Shown: positions 1-12,369, counted from the first letter of the stretch. The stretch is DNA of 64,000 nt from Orobanche coerulescens (GCA_033398695.1 CM065810.1:141885215-141949214); one strand, 5' to 3'. The notes: generated by a model not told the origin, from the letters alone. Numbers and translations are program-made.

Positions 1-538
1 TCGGCGGAAGTCCGTTTTGACGACTCTCTCATGACCGTTTCGTCATTCTGAGAATGATTAATTCTACACTTTTTCTCATCCGAGTTCGTTTCAGTGTTGT
101 TTTGTTGAGTTCCGTGCTTTTTAGCGACTTTTCCGCACTTGAGTTCGATTCTTGCGAATCTCGTTCGAAACTGCTGTTTCGAGTTTCCCGTAAGTCCGTT
201 TAACTTTGTTAGACGTGTTGTGAACTTCGGTTTGGTTATTCGATCATGTATCGTGATTTTCGGGCGTTTTGGGCCATTTTATAATTTACTGAAAGTTACG
301 GGTATCCGTATCTGTATTTGTTGTCTCGACCCTATTCTTGATCGCGTATAATTAATTATTGCATTATGTTTTCATTTCGGATCGTTGATGTTGCCCGCGA
401 GCTTTTCGTCGTGTTCGTTCCGTGTGTTTTCGGAAATCGACTCGTCGAATCATGACGCTTGAGTACCGGCCGGACAGGTGCGGCCGGCACGGTCGGAAGT
501 GCTGGGCACTGGCCGGGCAAGCACGGGAGGAACCGGCG

Positions 539-837
539 TAGCGTACGCTACGTCCGGAAGGTTGTGCGCGCTAACCGGCAGGAGTAACGCACGTTATGCG
601 GCCGGCCGACGCACGCTAGACGGCCGAGGCAGTAGGGCAGTGGGGTACTGGACTCGGGTGGATCGGCAGTTAGCGCACGCTACTGCCGGACACTACGTAC
701 GCTACGGCCGGCAGGTAGCGCACGCTACGGCCGTAAGGCTGCGCACGCTACCTGGCCGAGCAGTCTAGTCCAGGAGGTCTCTGGATTGCGGCCTGGGCCG
801 ATAGCGCACGCTAGCTCGGCAGCCTAGCGCACACTAG
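539..837. repeat. Palindromic dodecamer array of LTR A
   Basis: About nine irregularly spaced copies of the palindrome TAGCGYRCGCTA and near variants, for example the perfect TAGCGTACGCTA at 539-550. They lie directly upstream of the TATA box of LTR A. Spacing is uneven, so this is a clustered site array rather than a satellite. Confidence 0.85.
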
Positions 838-847
838 TCCGGCCCAG

Positions 848-854
848 TATAAAT
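848..854 (+). promoter_or_regulatory. TATA box of LTR A
   Basis: TATAAAT just after the palindrome array and before a C/T-rich patch, the arrangement expected of a plant core promoter. LTR E has the same box at 41104-41110. Confidence 0.7.
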
Positions 855-1951
855 GTGACAGAGCAGTCACATTTCCTCTCGTTTTTCATTTCCTCTCTTT
901 CTCTTCCGCGGCTGGGGACTTGTAGAGCTTCGAGCCATGATGTTTGTCAACAAATACATGAAGTTCTTGAGTTCATAACATCAATCAATCATCCTATATC
1001 GTCCTTTTATCCAGCGAATCAAGGTAATCTCTTCTTAGAACCCTAAATTCTTGAATTTTGGGGTTTTTGCGTTTTTGTCCGATTCGTCCCGTATTTTTGA
1101 TTAATTCATGATGGGTATGATTAATCTTGGTAGTATTCTCGTGTTTAACATCATTTAATCCATTGTTCTTCGTCGAATCGAAGTATATTTCTTGATTTCC
1201 TTCGAATCGACTTTTTGGGGGATTTGTTCTCGATCTCATTTTCCATCCGTTTTTGATGGATCGATTGTGGTTAAATGATGTTGTTAAACATATTCTATGG
1301 ATTGTATATCCATATTTCAACTTGGAATTCCGTTTTCGTGTTTTGACGGGACGAATCGTGTTCTTGGCCGTTTTGGGGGAAATCCTTGAACTTTCGTCAT
1401 TTGTTCTTGGAGTTCAGCGGCTTTGGGTCGTACTTTGGAATTCATTTTCGTTGTTATTGTTTCGTTCGTAGTTCATTGTTGTGGATTGTCGTTCGGTGGA
1501 GTCAGCGAGTTCGTAGTCGGTTTGTGCCAACATACTTTGGCCGACTCTCCGCGTTGTGGTTATTCGAGGCAAGTACCTTGCTCATACATTTCTTATTTTG
1601 TGGATATGATGATCGGCGATCGTCTTGGTGTAATTGTTTGGTTGTTTGAAATGAAGTTTCAAAAGATTTCGGTTTGGCCTCGTTAAAGGCTTTCTTTCAA
1701 AACGCGTGTGTTTTTTTGAACGCTGTGTTTTGGGAATTGATTATGATTTGATTATTTTGAACGTTGAAGGCTTTGATGATACCCCTGTTGTTTAAAGTAT
1801 GGAATCGTGCATTCCGTGTTTAATCTTGTTATTGTGTTTTGAAGAGTTTGATAACGGCGTCGAGTAAGTGGCCATCTCTAGTAAGTATTCTTGATGAACT
1901 TACATTCTTAGCATATTAGTATTGCATGAGTAACGTGTGTGTGTGTTTGCT

Positions 1952-2081
1952 CACTACGGGTTAGATCCGACGGGGTCTCGGTAGGGGTCCACAGAGACGT
2001 GGATCGACGAGCTTGCTTTTAACCACTACGGGTTAGATCCGACGGGGTCTCGGTAGGGTTCCACAGAGACGTGGATCGACG
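1952..2081 (+). repeat. Two tandem GC-rich cassettes in LTR A
   Basis: Two near-identical 58-bp units (1952-2009 and 2024-2081) start CACTACGGGTTAGATCC, share the core CCGACGGGG and end in a GTCCAC...GTGGAT short inverted repeat. The 3' LTR of element D has the same pair at about 33870-34000. Confidence 0.75.
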
Positions 2082-3089
2082 GTTAATTGTGGTGTATTTT
2101 ACAAATGTGACTTAATTATGGCATTTCCGGAAATGAGTGCTTTTGAACGGTTTTCATGATTGCATGCATCGACTAAGTGTGTAAGAGGTAAGTTGTTCGT
2201 TTGGCTTACTTGGCTAGGATGGCACTAGAGTATTTTGTTGTTTGTGTTAAATCCTTTAATTGTGGATTTTGATGTTGGAAGACGAACATCGTTGTCGTTC
2301 TCGTGTACTGTGAGTTGATGAGATTTGGGGCTAAAATCCCAATAGTTTTGTAAAAGTCATTTTACGGATTTGGGGCTAAAATCCCAACGGTTTGGTAAAT
2401 ATCATTTCACGGAAAGTAAACCTTTGGGGCGTTGACCCCTTTCGTCTTTTGGGTTTTGGAAAGTAGGATTTAATAATCCTAAATTGTTTTCTATTAAAAC
2501 TCTCGATGGCATTCTAAACTGTTTTATTAATTATTTCTATTGATTTGTGATTTTTCGATTTTGAAATGTTTTCTCAAACTCTTGCCTCGGGAAGTACTTT
2601 TCATTTCGTATGGATCTTTGAGGATTCCGGATTATTATCGTTCGTGGAATGTGAATTATATGACTCATATTTTTGCACTTGTACTTGCACTAGCAAAACA
2701 GTGGAGTTTTGCTATCCCCCAGTATTCGGGGGGTGGATGTCTATTTTTGCATTCAGGTTTTGGAGCATAAGACAGGGTCGGCACGAAAGATGATGAAAGA
2801 TGATCGATACTAATCACATGAGGAACCGTATATTGTTTATTGGTTCAGTTGTACTTTATTTTCCGCTGCTATATTTTTCCCGTTGCACGGGTGTGGTTGT
2901 ATTTTGACCCCTGTGTGGGCATGATTTGTATTTGAGTTGTATGTATTTATTGAAAGACCAAATCGGTCTACTGAGTCATTTTAGCCTTAAAGGCATGATT
3001 GAGTTGTTATATGTTGTTACCAGCCTGGTAGATCCTTGAGGAAGGGTTCTACGGCGTGTAATATCCCTGAGCGGATTGGGGGTGTTACA

Positions 3090-3327
3090 AATCTAAAGTT
3101 GACTTAATATCCAGTCTTCCACCCCCACGGACAATTAAAGAAATCTGGTCATTCTTAGGCCATGCTGGTTTTTACCGTCGATTCATCAAAGATTTTAGCA
3201 CAATCTCAAGGCCATTATGTAATTAACTTTCAAAAGACATACCTTTCGTATTTGATGATCATTGTCTAAAAGCTTTTAAGACACTCAAATCTATATTGAG
3301 CTCTGCACCTATCATCAAATCTCCAAA
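3090..3327 (+). pseudogene. Athila pol fragment 1: end of RT / connection to RNase H
   Basis: Translation gives the gypsy RT-to-RNase H linker: an FLGHAGFYRRFIKDF motif (family form FLGHAGFYRRFI), then a KAFKTLKSIL segment and APIIKSP. There is an in-frame stop near 3226. The frame breaks at 3327 where the LINE enters and resumes at 27156 with the RNase H domain, so the two pieces were once one ORF. The wording of the resumed part ([16 protein letters not shown]) is typical of the Athila lineage. The upstream RT, protease and gag would lie left of LTR A, outside the window. Confidence 0.85.
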
Positions 3328-3398
3328 GATCCGATTAACAAAACGCTGAAATGAATCTGATCCACCACGCATCTTAGCGTACTCTGCTTAACCTACGC

Positions 3399-4056
3399 AT
3401 GGCAGGGCAAAAGGGAGCGAGGAAGAAGATCACCGGCAATAAGGTCATTCTGCAGGCGACAACGGGAAGTTTGGGAATAGCTACTAAGAATTCGAGAGAA
3501 ACCACACCTAAATCTACCGAGAATCGGAGTCAAGACACTTATGCAGCAGTGTTATCTCAGGAAAAGGAAAAACCAAAAAATGCAATGGAGGCGAGTAAAC
3601 AATCGGAAGTAAAACTGAAAGAACCGCAGGAAGAATCGACTGAATAACCAGATGATCCATAGCCGCTAATGGTGAATCGATGAGGTAAAGGTCCAAAACT
3701 CAGCTTTATTACACCTACTCTGAAAGATGGGATTCCTACGGCCTGCTTAGAAAAATCTGCTATTGAAATCAATAAAATGAAATGGCAACATGCGATTATT
3801 CTATACGTAATTGGGGAATCCCCATCTCTGAACTTTGTGAAGACTTTCTTTAAGAAACAATTTGATCTGGAATGCGAGGTTTACTATCATAATGAGGGGT
3901 ATTTCGTTATATGATTCAAATAAATGGATGAGAAAAACCTTGTGCTATACTCTGGGCCTCATACCGTTGGTAATAAACCAGTTATAGTTAAAGCATGGTA
4001 TGATGATTTATGTTTCAAGGAAGAAATACTAAAGGAGATTCCGCTATGGGTACAAC
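3399..4056 (+). pseudogene. LINE ORF1, N-terminal part with DUF4283 domain
   Basis: In plant LINEs this protein binds the element RNA. A lysine-rich N-terminus opens at the ATG at 3399 and runs 82 residues to a stop near 3645. After a frame change, 3691-4056 encodes the DUF4283 core: a YVIGESPS stretch, FDLECEVYYHNEGYFVI, GPHTVGNKPVIVKAW and IPLWVQ. There is an additional stop after YFVI near 3913. The domain is cut at 4056 by element B and continues in frame at 23100 once the 5-bp TSD is discounted. Confidence 0.82.
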
Positions 4057-4790
4057 TGTAATATCCGTAACTTCCCATTTTTAACAGTTTCCATTTTTGG
4101 TGTATGTCTATTTCTATCGACTCGCTTGTAACCATTTCGACATTTTGAATCTACTTTATTCTTGGAGTTTTTCCATTTGGACGAGTTTTGGTGATGTTTT
4201 CACGTGATTTCATTTTATGATATGTTTTGCCGTATGAACGTTCGATTCTCATAAAACTCATTCGTTTTCATTGTTTCTTGGTTTGTACAAGTCCGTATGA
4301 TTGAGTTGGTCATGTGGAGACTTTCGGTTCGTTGATCCGACGTCGTTTCGTGATTTTCGGTCACTTGGGCCATTTTTGTAATTTCCTAATAGTTTAGGGA
4401 ATCCCATTTTCGTTGTCGCATTTCGGACCCTCCGGTTATCGGAATTGTATTTTCCTTCAGCGCTTATCTCCATCGTCTTGTATGCTTCGTGTTTATGTTT
4501 CTGGATTCTGGCCTTGTCGTGCGTTTCGTGTATTGTACCTTCGACAGCAGCGTACTGCTGATGTGACATCAGCAGTACTGAAACGCTGCGTAGGTAGCGC
4601 ACGCTACTCCTGTTACCTTGCGTGCGCTACCGATGTGCAGTTAGCGTACGCTAACTCGCTATTGTTAGCGTGCGCTAGCGAGTGGTAGCAGTAGCTACTG
4701 GACCGGTTACAGCCCCATTAGCGCGCGCTATATATGATAGTTAGCGTGCGCTAACTTCACATTTTATATATATCAACGGGCAGTCCAGAA
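4057..4790 (+). repeat. Element B 5' LTR, first part (U3)
   Basis: It starts TGTAATATCC and matches the 3' LTR from 21049. It contains an 11-bp stem, 3-nt loop inverted repeat (4553-4577), a palindrome array (4595-4753) and an AT-rich TATA region near 4763-4773. It is interrupted at 4790 by element C with TSD CAGAA, and the homologous LTR continues at 14797. Confidence 0.88.
4595..4753. repeat. Palindromic dodecamer array, element B 5' LTR
   Basis: Copies of TAGCGYRCGCTA, including TAGCGCACGCTA at 4595-4606 and TAGCGTGCGCTA at 4742-4753, run up to the TATATATA region. The 3' LTR carries the same array at 21587-21745. Confidence 0.85.
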
Positions 4791-6399
4791 TGTAACACCC
4801 CAAACTAGGCGGATATTACAGTGCCGTGGACCCCCGACTGGGACCCACCAGGCGAATGAAAATGAATGAATTATACAGGTAAATGTAGTACCGAACCACA
4901 TTACAACATCAATTACTCCGATGAGGAGTTTTATACAACACACCCAGGATTAAATAGAATACATGTGTATTTTATGTGACGATAAAATACACAACACTGA
5001 ATGAAATGAGTATTCAAATTGAATGTCTGCAGCGGAATAAATAAAGGAAACACAAATGACTGAATAAATGACTGAACAGACTGGGGCCCCCTACTAGTAT
5101 CACTGGGACTCCTCGCCGTCACCGTCCTCTCCCCGTGCTTTAGCCTTGCCATGACCTGAAAAACAGTATCCCCCAATGGGGTCAGTTACACAGAACAACA
5201 ATCCTCAAGGGTTGAAAATACACAATCATGATATATCTGAAATTATGAATTATCCTGTCGAAACATACGCAATCAAACATGCTATATGAATCGACTAATC
5301 AATACGGCTCAAAGGAATGGCGCCACACTACGTCCGGGATGGAAATGTGTCCGTGCACAAGCCACCAACGATCAAACAAGCGTGGTCTTGTACCTAATCA
5401 GTCTCACGAGCAATCGACTCGTGTGCACAGTCCAATGTTAGGCCACCAACCAACACACGACTATAATGTGCCCGACATGAAAATCCTACACATACCAACC
5501 GGCACGCCAGTATGACCCGGAATGCCACAATATGACAAAAGTGACAATGAAAATGAATAATGACTCACCAAGATTGAATGATGGTGAAATGAATGATAGC
5601 TCAATGAAATGATCGGAACCGTCGTTCCTTATGACTGAGGTGATTAATTGACAATGACGAGTTTTGATACGATTAATACAATGATGAATGAGTTATGATT
5701 ATGAATGAACAACGACAAAAGGAATGAATATCCTTTTAACCGAGTAAGAATTAACTTACTCAATACCGATGATGAATGTCCGTCCACGAACAACGTCCTA
5801 AATGAAATATCGGTCGCTCGAACTTCCTTGAATAACACTATTACCAATAATCCGATCATTACGCAAATCAAAAACGATCATAATCGACTCAAACGTCGAC
5901 ACAACGATATCCGAGCTCGAATGAATCGAAACCAACTCCAAGATGAGTATTTCAAACCATCAAAACACTTTCAAGGATATCAATAATCCATTAGGAATCC
6001 ATAACTCATGATTACAACAACATCAATCGGAAAATCCCCAATTAATCAAGTCAACCCCAAGGGTTCTTGAAATAATTCCGAAAATAACCATTAAATCCGT
6101 AGGAATATGTTTATACAAGTTAGATAATCCATAACTAACATATTCCAATGATAATCTAAGCTTACACGAAGAAATCGGAAGGAAAACCCCAAAACTCCGA
6201 AATTCTAGATCCAAGAGATTAATACCTTTGATTCGATGTGATGAAGATGATGAAATGATGATCAATCCGAAAGATGAGCTTGAAGATGATGATTGATGAT
6301 TACACCTCGAAGAATCCTCTCCGAATCGCTCGAAATCGCCCAAAACTACCGAAGGAATGAAATGAGATGAAAAATGACGAACTCTGACTAAACTGTCCA

Positions 6400-6406
6400 A
6401 TTTATA
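6400..6406 (-). promoter_or_regulatory. TATA box in element C 3' LTR
   Basis: TATAAAT on the minus strand, adjoining the palindrome array. The same box occurs in the 5' LTR at 13971-13977, which would drive the element. Confidence 0.6.
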
Positions 6407-6418
6407 CTCAGTCCAGGT

Positions 6419-6929
6419 TAGCGTGCGCTAGCCCTTGTGCATAGCGTGCGCTAACGTGTAATTTGGGTAGTCCAGTACCCACTGTCCGAACACGGTAGCG
6501 CGCGCTACGTACCTATTTGTAGCGTGCGCTACGGCTATACTACTAGCGTGCGCTAATATCCATTGTTAGCGTGCGCTAGCGAAATATTTGACGCCCAGTA
6601 CTGGAGTCCAGAAAACTGTCTGACCTCTGATCTGACCCCGATAGCGTGCGCTACAACCATTGTTTAGCGTGCGCTAATATATCGGTTGCGTACGCTAACA
6701 ACAATGCATAGCGTACGCTATGAATTAACCCGGTGCGATCCAAGAGCCACCGACTCAACCTGATCCGTCCCTAGCGCGCTACTCACACATATAGCGTGCG
6801 CTACTACAACCCGTTAGCGCGCTACTTACCACTCGTAGCGTGCGCTACAAATATTCTCACCGCAGTCGGTACCTTCGGATCGCCAAGGTAGCCTTAGCGT
6901 GCGCTAAAGTCGAGCGGTAGCGTGCGCTA
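6419..6929. repeat. Palindromic dodecamer array, element C 3' LTR
   Basis: The densest array in the window. I count about 13 exact TAGCGYRCGCTA copies plus shortened forms (TAGCGCGCTA) and decayed forms up to about 6955. Spacing is irregular, roughly 15-60 bp. Confidence 0.9.
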
Positions 6930-7217
6930 CCTATACCCAATTATAGTACGCTAAAAGGAGAATGTATATTTAGCTACTCCTCAATCAAAACTTGAAACGA
7001 AAATGACACTTATGATAAACACGGCACGAAACTCCAATCAGATTAGTGATGAATGACGATTGATACACGATACAATTACTCAGAATGATAAATACCACGA
7101 CTGAATATGATTGACAAATTATCAATTATGAATGAGATTAATGAGTATCAATTATCAATGATAATTCTTGAGTGATAATTCTTGAATGATAATTATCGAG
7201 TTACAACCGGTATTACA

Positions 7218-7250
7218 TACACCCCCTTAAAAGAGTTTCGTCCCGAAACT
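7218..7250 (-). promoter_or_regulatory. Polypurine tract and adjacent hairpin of element C
   Basis: On minus, TTAAGGGGGTGTA (about 7230-7218) directly precedes the 3' LTR and is the plus-strand priming tract. Just upstream is the inverted repeat AGTTTCG/GGA/CGAAACT (7250-7234), also found before the PPT of D and F and, with one change, B. Confidence 0.75.
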
Positions 7251-7511
7251 AAGGGTCAAACAACTCGGGATAACTCTCTCGCATACTATCCTCGGTTTCC
7301 CAAGTAGCCTCTTCGACTCCGTGTCTAGACCACTCGAATTTTAACCAAAGGAATCATCTTATTCCTCAACCGTTTGATTCGCCGCTCTAAAACTCGTATA
7401 GACGCTCCTCATATGAATGATCGTCGCGATCTCGATTTCGAACCGAAGTATGTGACTGGGTCGGCAACATACTTCCGCACCGAGAGACATGAAACACATT
7501 ATGAATTCGGC

Positions 7512-8401
7512 TCAACGCCGAGGTAAAGCCAATCGATAAGCTAACTCGCCTACTCGATCCAAAATCTCAAACGGTCCAATGAATCTCGGACTCAACTTCC
7601 TCTCTTCCCAAAACGGAAGATACCACGACTGGGATACCTTGACCAACACGTGGTCACCGCCTCGAACTCTAATGGTCGATTTACGGTTATCTCGCATATG
7701 ATTTCGCCGACTCGAGTCACCAACAAACGACTCCTGATCAAAGCTACCTTCTCACGGGCGGCTATAAGCATATCGGGCTCGGTGCCCAATGATTCTGATA
7801 AGTCGTCCCAACACAACGGAGATCGACAACGACGACCATACAAGGCCTCGTAAGGTGCCATCTTGATCGAAGTATGCCAACTTTTATTATACGTGAACTC
7901 GATTAATGGTAGTTGGGCTTCCCAATCGTCTTTCCAATCGAGGACGCATGCCCTCAACATGTCCTCTAATGTCTGAATGGTCCTCTCTGATTGCCCGTCG
8001 GACTGAGGATGAAAAGCGGTACTGAGATTAAGCTGAGTTCCCATAGCACGATGAACTGATTTCCAAAAATGAGACACAAACCGTCCGTCACGATCGGAAA
8101 CGATACTTTTAGGAGTACCGTGCAGTCTGACTATCTCTTTGATGAACAGTTGAGCAAGTCTCTCGGGACCCCACGTTTCCTTGATCTCAAGGAAATGAGC
8201 TGATTTGGTTAAGAGGTCCACGATCACCCAGATCGTGTTCATGCCACGACGACTCGTCGGCAAACTCGTGATGAAATCCATCGAAATGTCTTCCCACTTC
8301 CATTCGGGAATAGGAAGGGGTTTCAAAGATACCCACGGCCGCCGATGTTCAATCTTAACTTGTTGACAGTTAAGCATCTCGAAACAAATTCGCGACTTCA
8401 C
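7512..8401 (-). pseudogene. Element C integrase
   Basis: Integrase inserts element cDNA into the genome. Reading minus from about 8401, the frame gives the end of the zinc-binding region (NCQQVKIEH), then the catalytic core: MDFITSLPTSRRG, VIVDLLTKSAHF (first Asp), SDRDGRF (second Asp) and QSERTIQTLEDMLRAC (Glu). The frame then shifts near 7700 into the C-terminal GGDHVLVKVS...LSPRFIGPFEIL segment, which stops near 7512. No full chromodomain-like tail is seen. The H2C2 zinc finger upstream is also damaged. Confidence 0.85.
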
Positions 8402-8799
8402 GCTTCATATTACTCCACCAAGAATTTTGTTTCAAGTCCTTGTACATCTTGCTAGACCCTGATGAACAGAATAAGGGGTAGCATGAGCTTCTTTCAAAAT
8501 CGAGTTTTTCAACTCGTCATTCGCCAGACGCACAACCGATTCTTAAAACGCAAAAGTCCATCCTCGTGGACCACAAATCCAGTGGGCTTTCCCGCGCCAC
8601 ATCCTCTCGGATGCGAAACAATGATGGATCCAAACCCCGATTCTCTCGGATTTCCTCCTCGAGTGACGATGAAATCTCTAACATACAAAGCCGCCCGAAC
8701 TCGCCGAAGCTGCACTAGATCTCGGGTCTAAGGAATTCCCGCCGATGCTCCTTCGAATCGTTAAACGGGCAAGCATCTGCTCTCGAACGGACTTACGAC

Positions 8800-9939
8800 T
8801 CAAGGCGTCGGCGACAACATTCGGCTTGCCCGGTGGTAAAGGATCTCGATATCATAATCTTTGATTAATTCCAACCACCGTCTCTGGCGCATATTTAACT
8901 CCTTCTGAGTAAATATATACTTTAAGCTCTTATGATCGGTGAATATCTGACAGGTAACGCCATAAAGATAATGACGCCAAATTTTCAAAGCGAACACCAC
9001 GGCTGCTAGCTCCAGGTCGTGGGTCGGATAATTAATCTCGTAAGGTCTCAATTGCCGTGAAGCATAGGCAATAACCTTCCCGTTCTGCATGAGTACACAT
9101 CCGAGACCCTGTCCGGACGCATCACTATAGACCACAAATCCTTCCGTCCCCTGCGGCAAGGAAAGTACAGGTGCTGACATTAACCGGCTCTTGAGTTCCT
9201 CAAAACTCCGTTGACACGCGTCGGACCACGTGTATTTCTTATCCTTCCGCAAAAGGTTCGTTAAGGGTTGAGCGATTCGAGAAAATCCCTCTACAAATCG
9301 CCGATAATAACCCGCTAATCCGAGGAAACTTTGGATTTCCTTAACGTTCTTCGGAGGTAGCCAATCTCGAATAGCCTCCGTCTTCTGAGGATCGACACGA
9401 ACTCCGTCTGATGAAATTACATGTCCGAGAAAAGTCACTTCGGACATCCAGAACTCACATTTAGAAAATTTCCCATAAAGTTGTTCTCGTCTCAACACGT
9501 CGAGCACTAGATGAAGGTGAAACTCGTGTTCCTCCCGGTCACGAGAATAAATCAAAATGTCATCGATGAAGACAACAACAAACCGATCCAAAAAGTCGAT
9601 GAAGACCCGATTCATTAACTCCATGAATACCGCAGGTGCATTAGTCAATCCGAACGGCATAACCACAAACTCATAATGACCATAGCGCGTGCGAAACGCT
9701 GTTCTCGCGATATCCGACTCTCGAATCCGCAACTGATGATATCCAGATCTTAAGTCGATCTTGGAAAATACTGAAGCTCCCTGAAGTTGATCTAAGAGAT
9801 CGTCAATACGGGGTAAGGGATACTTATTCTTGATCGTCAACCTGTTCAACTCCCTATAATCAATACATAAGCGGAATGAACAATCCTTATTCTTGAAAAA
9901 AAACAGTGGTGCTCCCCACCGGGACGCACTGGTTCGTAT
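8800..9939 (-). pseudogene. Element C reverse transcriptase and RNase H
   Basis: RT copies element RNA to DNA and RNase H removes the RNA strand. The frame is open on minus from about 9939 ([22 protein letters not shown]) to 8800, with no ATG assigned because it is part of a polyprotein. It shows [21 protein letters not shown] and the intact catalytic FIDDILIYS (the two Asp at 9564-9559), then RNase H with [10 protein letters not shown] and TDHKSLKYI. It ends with a one-base loss at the [15 protein letters not shown] motif, which here shifts frame. This is the best preserved RT in the window. Confidence 0.9.
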
Positions 9940-10133
9940 TTAACCTTTCTCTAACAACTCCTCATGTTGGTTCTTTAATTCCTGCATTTCGGTCGGGCCA
10001 TCCGCACGGTGCCTTCGATATCGGGACGTACTGTGCTCCAACTCAATCGTGAATTCCACATCCCTCCGTGGAGGCAAGCTGTAACTCGTCTGAAAACATC
10101 GGCATATTCCTCACCACCGGATATCCGTCAATA

Positions 10134-10744
10134 TTATCGATGATTTCTGGTTTTGGCCATATAGCACCAATAACCGACACATCCCCGATTGAGTAATCTT
10201 ACCGCTTTCATCAAATTAATGACTTTACTGTAATGGATTACCTCCCTGAAACACACATTCAACTCCATCGTCCGAAATGATAGTGACCAAACGCTTTCGG
10301 ACACTAATGATGGCATCATGACGATCCATCCAATCAATACCCAAGATGATGTCGTCCCTCGGTAAATCTACTACGATTAGGTCCGCTGGCCATACACGAC
10401 CATGAAGTGAATCGGACAATTGAATCTCACGACTTCCGATAATTCGTCTACCATCGGTAGGCCAATGACATATGGCTCACAACTAGTAGCACTACCCGCA
10501 TTTAGTCTACTCAAACATGACTCGGAAATGAATGAATGAGATGCACCAAGATCAAAAAGGGTACACACAGTTGAGATAGAATATCGAGTGTACCGAGATC
10601 ATTCGGCCTCAGATCATCGGTCTTCTTCATCTCATAAATTCGGGGCTTGCTGCCCCGAACCGACGCTCCTGCCTCGATAGCTCTTAGCTCCGCCTTTAGC
10701 TCCCGCTGCCTTGAACGACGCCGACCGAGTGGCTCGATTCGCAC
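10134..10744 (-). pseudogene. Element C protease region
   Basis: The aspartic protease that matures gag-pol, spread over three overlapping minus frames. The catalytic triplet reads FDLGASHSFIS where the family has D(S/T)GA, so the Ser/Thr is lost. A following piece has GRVWPADLIVVDLPRDDIILGIDWMDRHDAI, typical of the protease-RT spacer. Frame changes near 10400 and 10240 break it. Confidence 0.8.
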
Positions 10745-10789
10745 CCGAATGACTGGGGCTTGAGATGACGCCGAGTGGGTTTAAAGTCC

Positions 10790-11930
10790 CTACGGCAAAA
10801 CGGGCCCTATGCCCAGCAATCCCACATTGTGGCACGTGATGATCGCTGACACTTGGTGCTGAAATGACCTGTTCCTCACTTGAAACAGTGTGATGGCCGA
10901 ATCGCCGCTCGCGATCGAGATTCCGGGTTTAGACGCTAGGGGAGGTCGCTCGTAAAGTAGAGCCCGCCCGCGGCTTGAAAGTGGCCGACTCCGCCGATCG
11001 ACACGGTTCTTGGACTTCTTGCTAGCAGACGAAGGTTGCCGCTTAGCAATTTCCTTAGCCGTAAGATCGTAAGTAAGAGCCTTCTCAATGAACTCGCCAA
11101 CGTGGTGCAATTATGATTAAGTAACTGAAGTCTCATACGGGGTTTCAGCCTCTTGCTGAAATACTTGATCTTGTCCGCTTCTGAGTGAATGATAGATGAG
11201 GCGAACGGAAGAAGTTCCTGAAATTTTTCGGCGATGGCGAGAACATAATCATCCGCCGAAAGGTCGGGAGTGAGTAATTCCGACAACTTGGCCTCCCTGA
11301 CTGGGGCCGGATAGTACCTCTCCAACATGAGAGTCTTGAACTGATCCCAAGTACATGTTCCGTCTGTGGGCTTCAACGATAACCACCATGAATGAGCGCT
11401 CTTACCGAGATAGTAAGCCGCAACTGAAACTTTATGCCCTTCAGGGCAATCCACCATAGCAAATAACTTCTCAAAATGCTCAAGCCAGTGAACAATATCC
11501 GCCGGCTCAGATGAGCCCTCAAAGGTAGGTGGTCGCTGGCGAGAGATATCGCTAATGATATTGCTTACACCCCTCTCTTGCCTCTGAGGCGGCGGCGGAG
11601 GAGCGTGTTGATTTTGAGTAGTGGAGTTATGCATCGCCTCCATTAGTTGTGCCATCTGAGTCATTTGGGCCATCATGCCCTGCATAAAAGCGAGTGGGTC
11701 AACCCGGACACCCTCTGACTGAGCCGTGTCCTGCACGACTCCCGACAGTGAATGATCGCGTCCTGTGTGAATGAGTGGCACACACCGCTCGATGAGTTAG
11801 CATTATTCCCGGCATTTGCACGGGTATTCGCACGAGTTCTCGGATTCGGCCCGCTCCACGGCCTCGTCCTCCACGCCCTCTCGCCGGCCCTTTCCATACC
11901 GAAGTGGAAAGTCATATGATGGTTATACAT
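10790..11930 (-). pseudogene. Element C gag
   Basis: The structural capsid/nucleocapsid polyprotein. On minus an Arg-rich start near 11900 is followed by the Retrotrans_gag domain in 11781-10936: RPPTFEGSSEPADIVHWLEHFEKLF, YYLGKSAHSWW, and LMLERYYPAPVREAK. Frame changes follow near 11110. A zinc-knuckle remnant (PQCGIAGHRARF) sits near 10835 and lacks its leading cysteine pair. Confidence 0.83.
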
Positions 11931-12369
11931 CTCGCATGAGTATCACATTATGATTATATTCGAAATGATGAAAATGAGCATACGCGCTCAAATACAGCGA
12001 TTACATGAATGATTGATTGACGTGACATGATTATCTCGATGAAGTTCTTGAAATGATTATCTTGGATGAGTTAACAAGATTAATGATCCGATCTTCCGAT
12101 CAACAATCAACAATGAAATGAATTGGTGATTAATGAGTTAACTCGACCGCCCTCACAAAATGACAATGATGATTGAGGATTGTTAATCGATGAATTATGA
12201 ATGAATGATTAATGCCGAAATTATACCATGGCATCAGAAATCTTACAGTTCTTGGTCCGATTGGCTCGGCATTTGCACAGGTCACACGTGACGCGAAAGT
12301 CCAATGATACTAGTCCGATGACGATGATTTCAACTGAGACATGACTTGGAGGGTAGTATTCAAAACCAC

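Larger units (their letters stand above)
1..3089 (+). mobile_element. LTR A, Tekay-type gypsy, 5' edge cut by window
   Basis: This long LTR has no coding function. It matches the start of the LTRs at 40226 and 42696 from about 40 bp inside their TGTAATACCC start, so only about 40 bp are missing. It ends in GGGGTGTTACA at 3089, immediately followed by Athila pol sequence with no primer binding site, so it is either a solo LTR or the 3' LTR of an element to the left. Visible parts in order are a palindrome array (539-837), TATAAAT (848-854), a pyrimidine-rich patch near 870-905, a donor-like AAG/GTAATC (1023/1024), a GC-donor-like GAG/GCAAGTA (1568/1569), two GC-rich cassettes, hairpins near 2690-2735 and an acceptor-like TTCAG/G (2756/2757). 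The short open frames in it are not genes. Confidence 0.85.
4791..7217 (-). repeat. Element C 3' LTR
   Basis: A 2.4-kb LTR, read on plus from TGTAACACCCC to GGTATTACA. It pairs with the LTR at 12385-14791. It holds a minus-strand TATA box (6406-6400), a palindrome array upstream of it (6419-6929), and an acceptor-like TTTTCAG/G on minus near 5156. Many differences from its partner fall at CTG/CAG triplets. Confidence 0.88.

Noticed and set aside
478..768. Open frames across the palindrome arrays (also near 40623-41024 and 43053-43400)
   Set aside because: They arise from GC-rich repeats, differ between homologous LTRs, contain no known domain, and overlap promoter positions.
6419..6929. CRISPR-like regularly repeated palindromes
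   Set aside because: The repeats are only 12 bp, spacing is irregular, the setting is a plant LTR promoter, and there are no cas genes.
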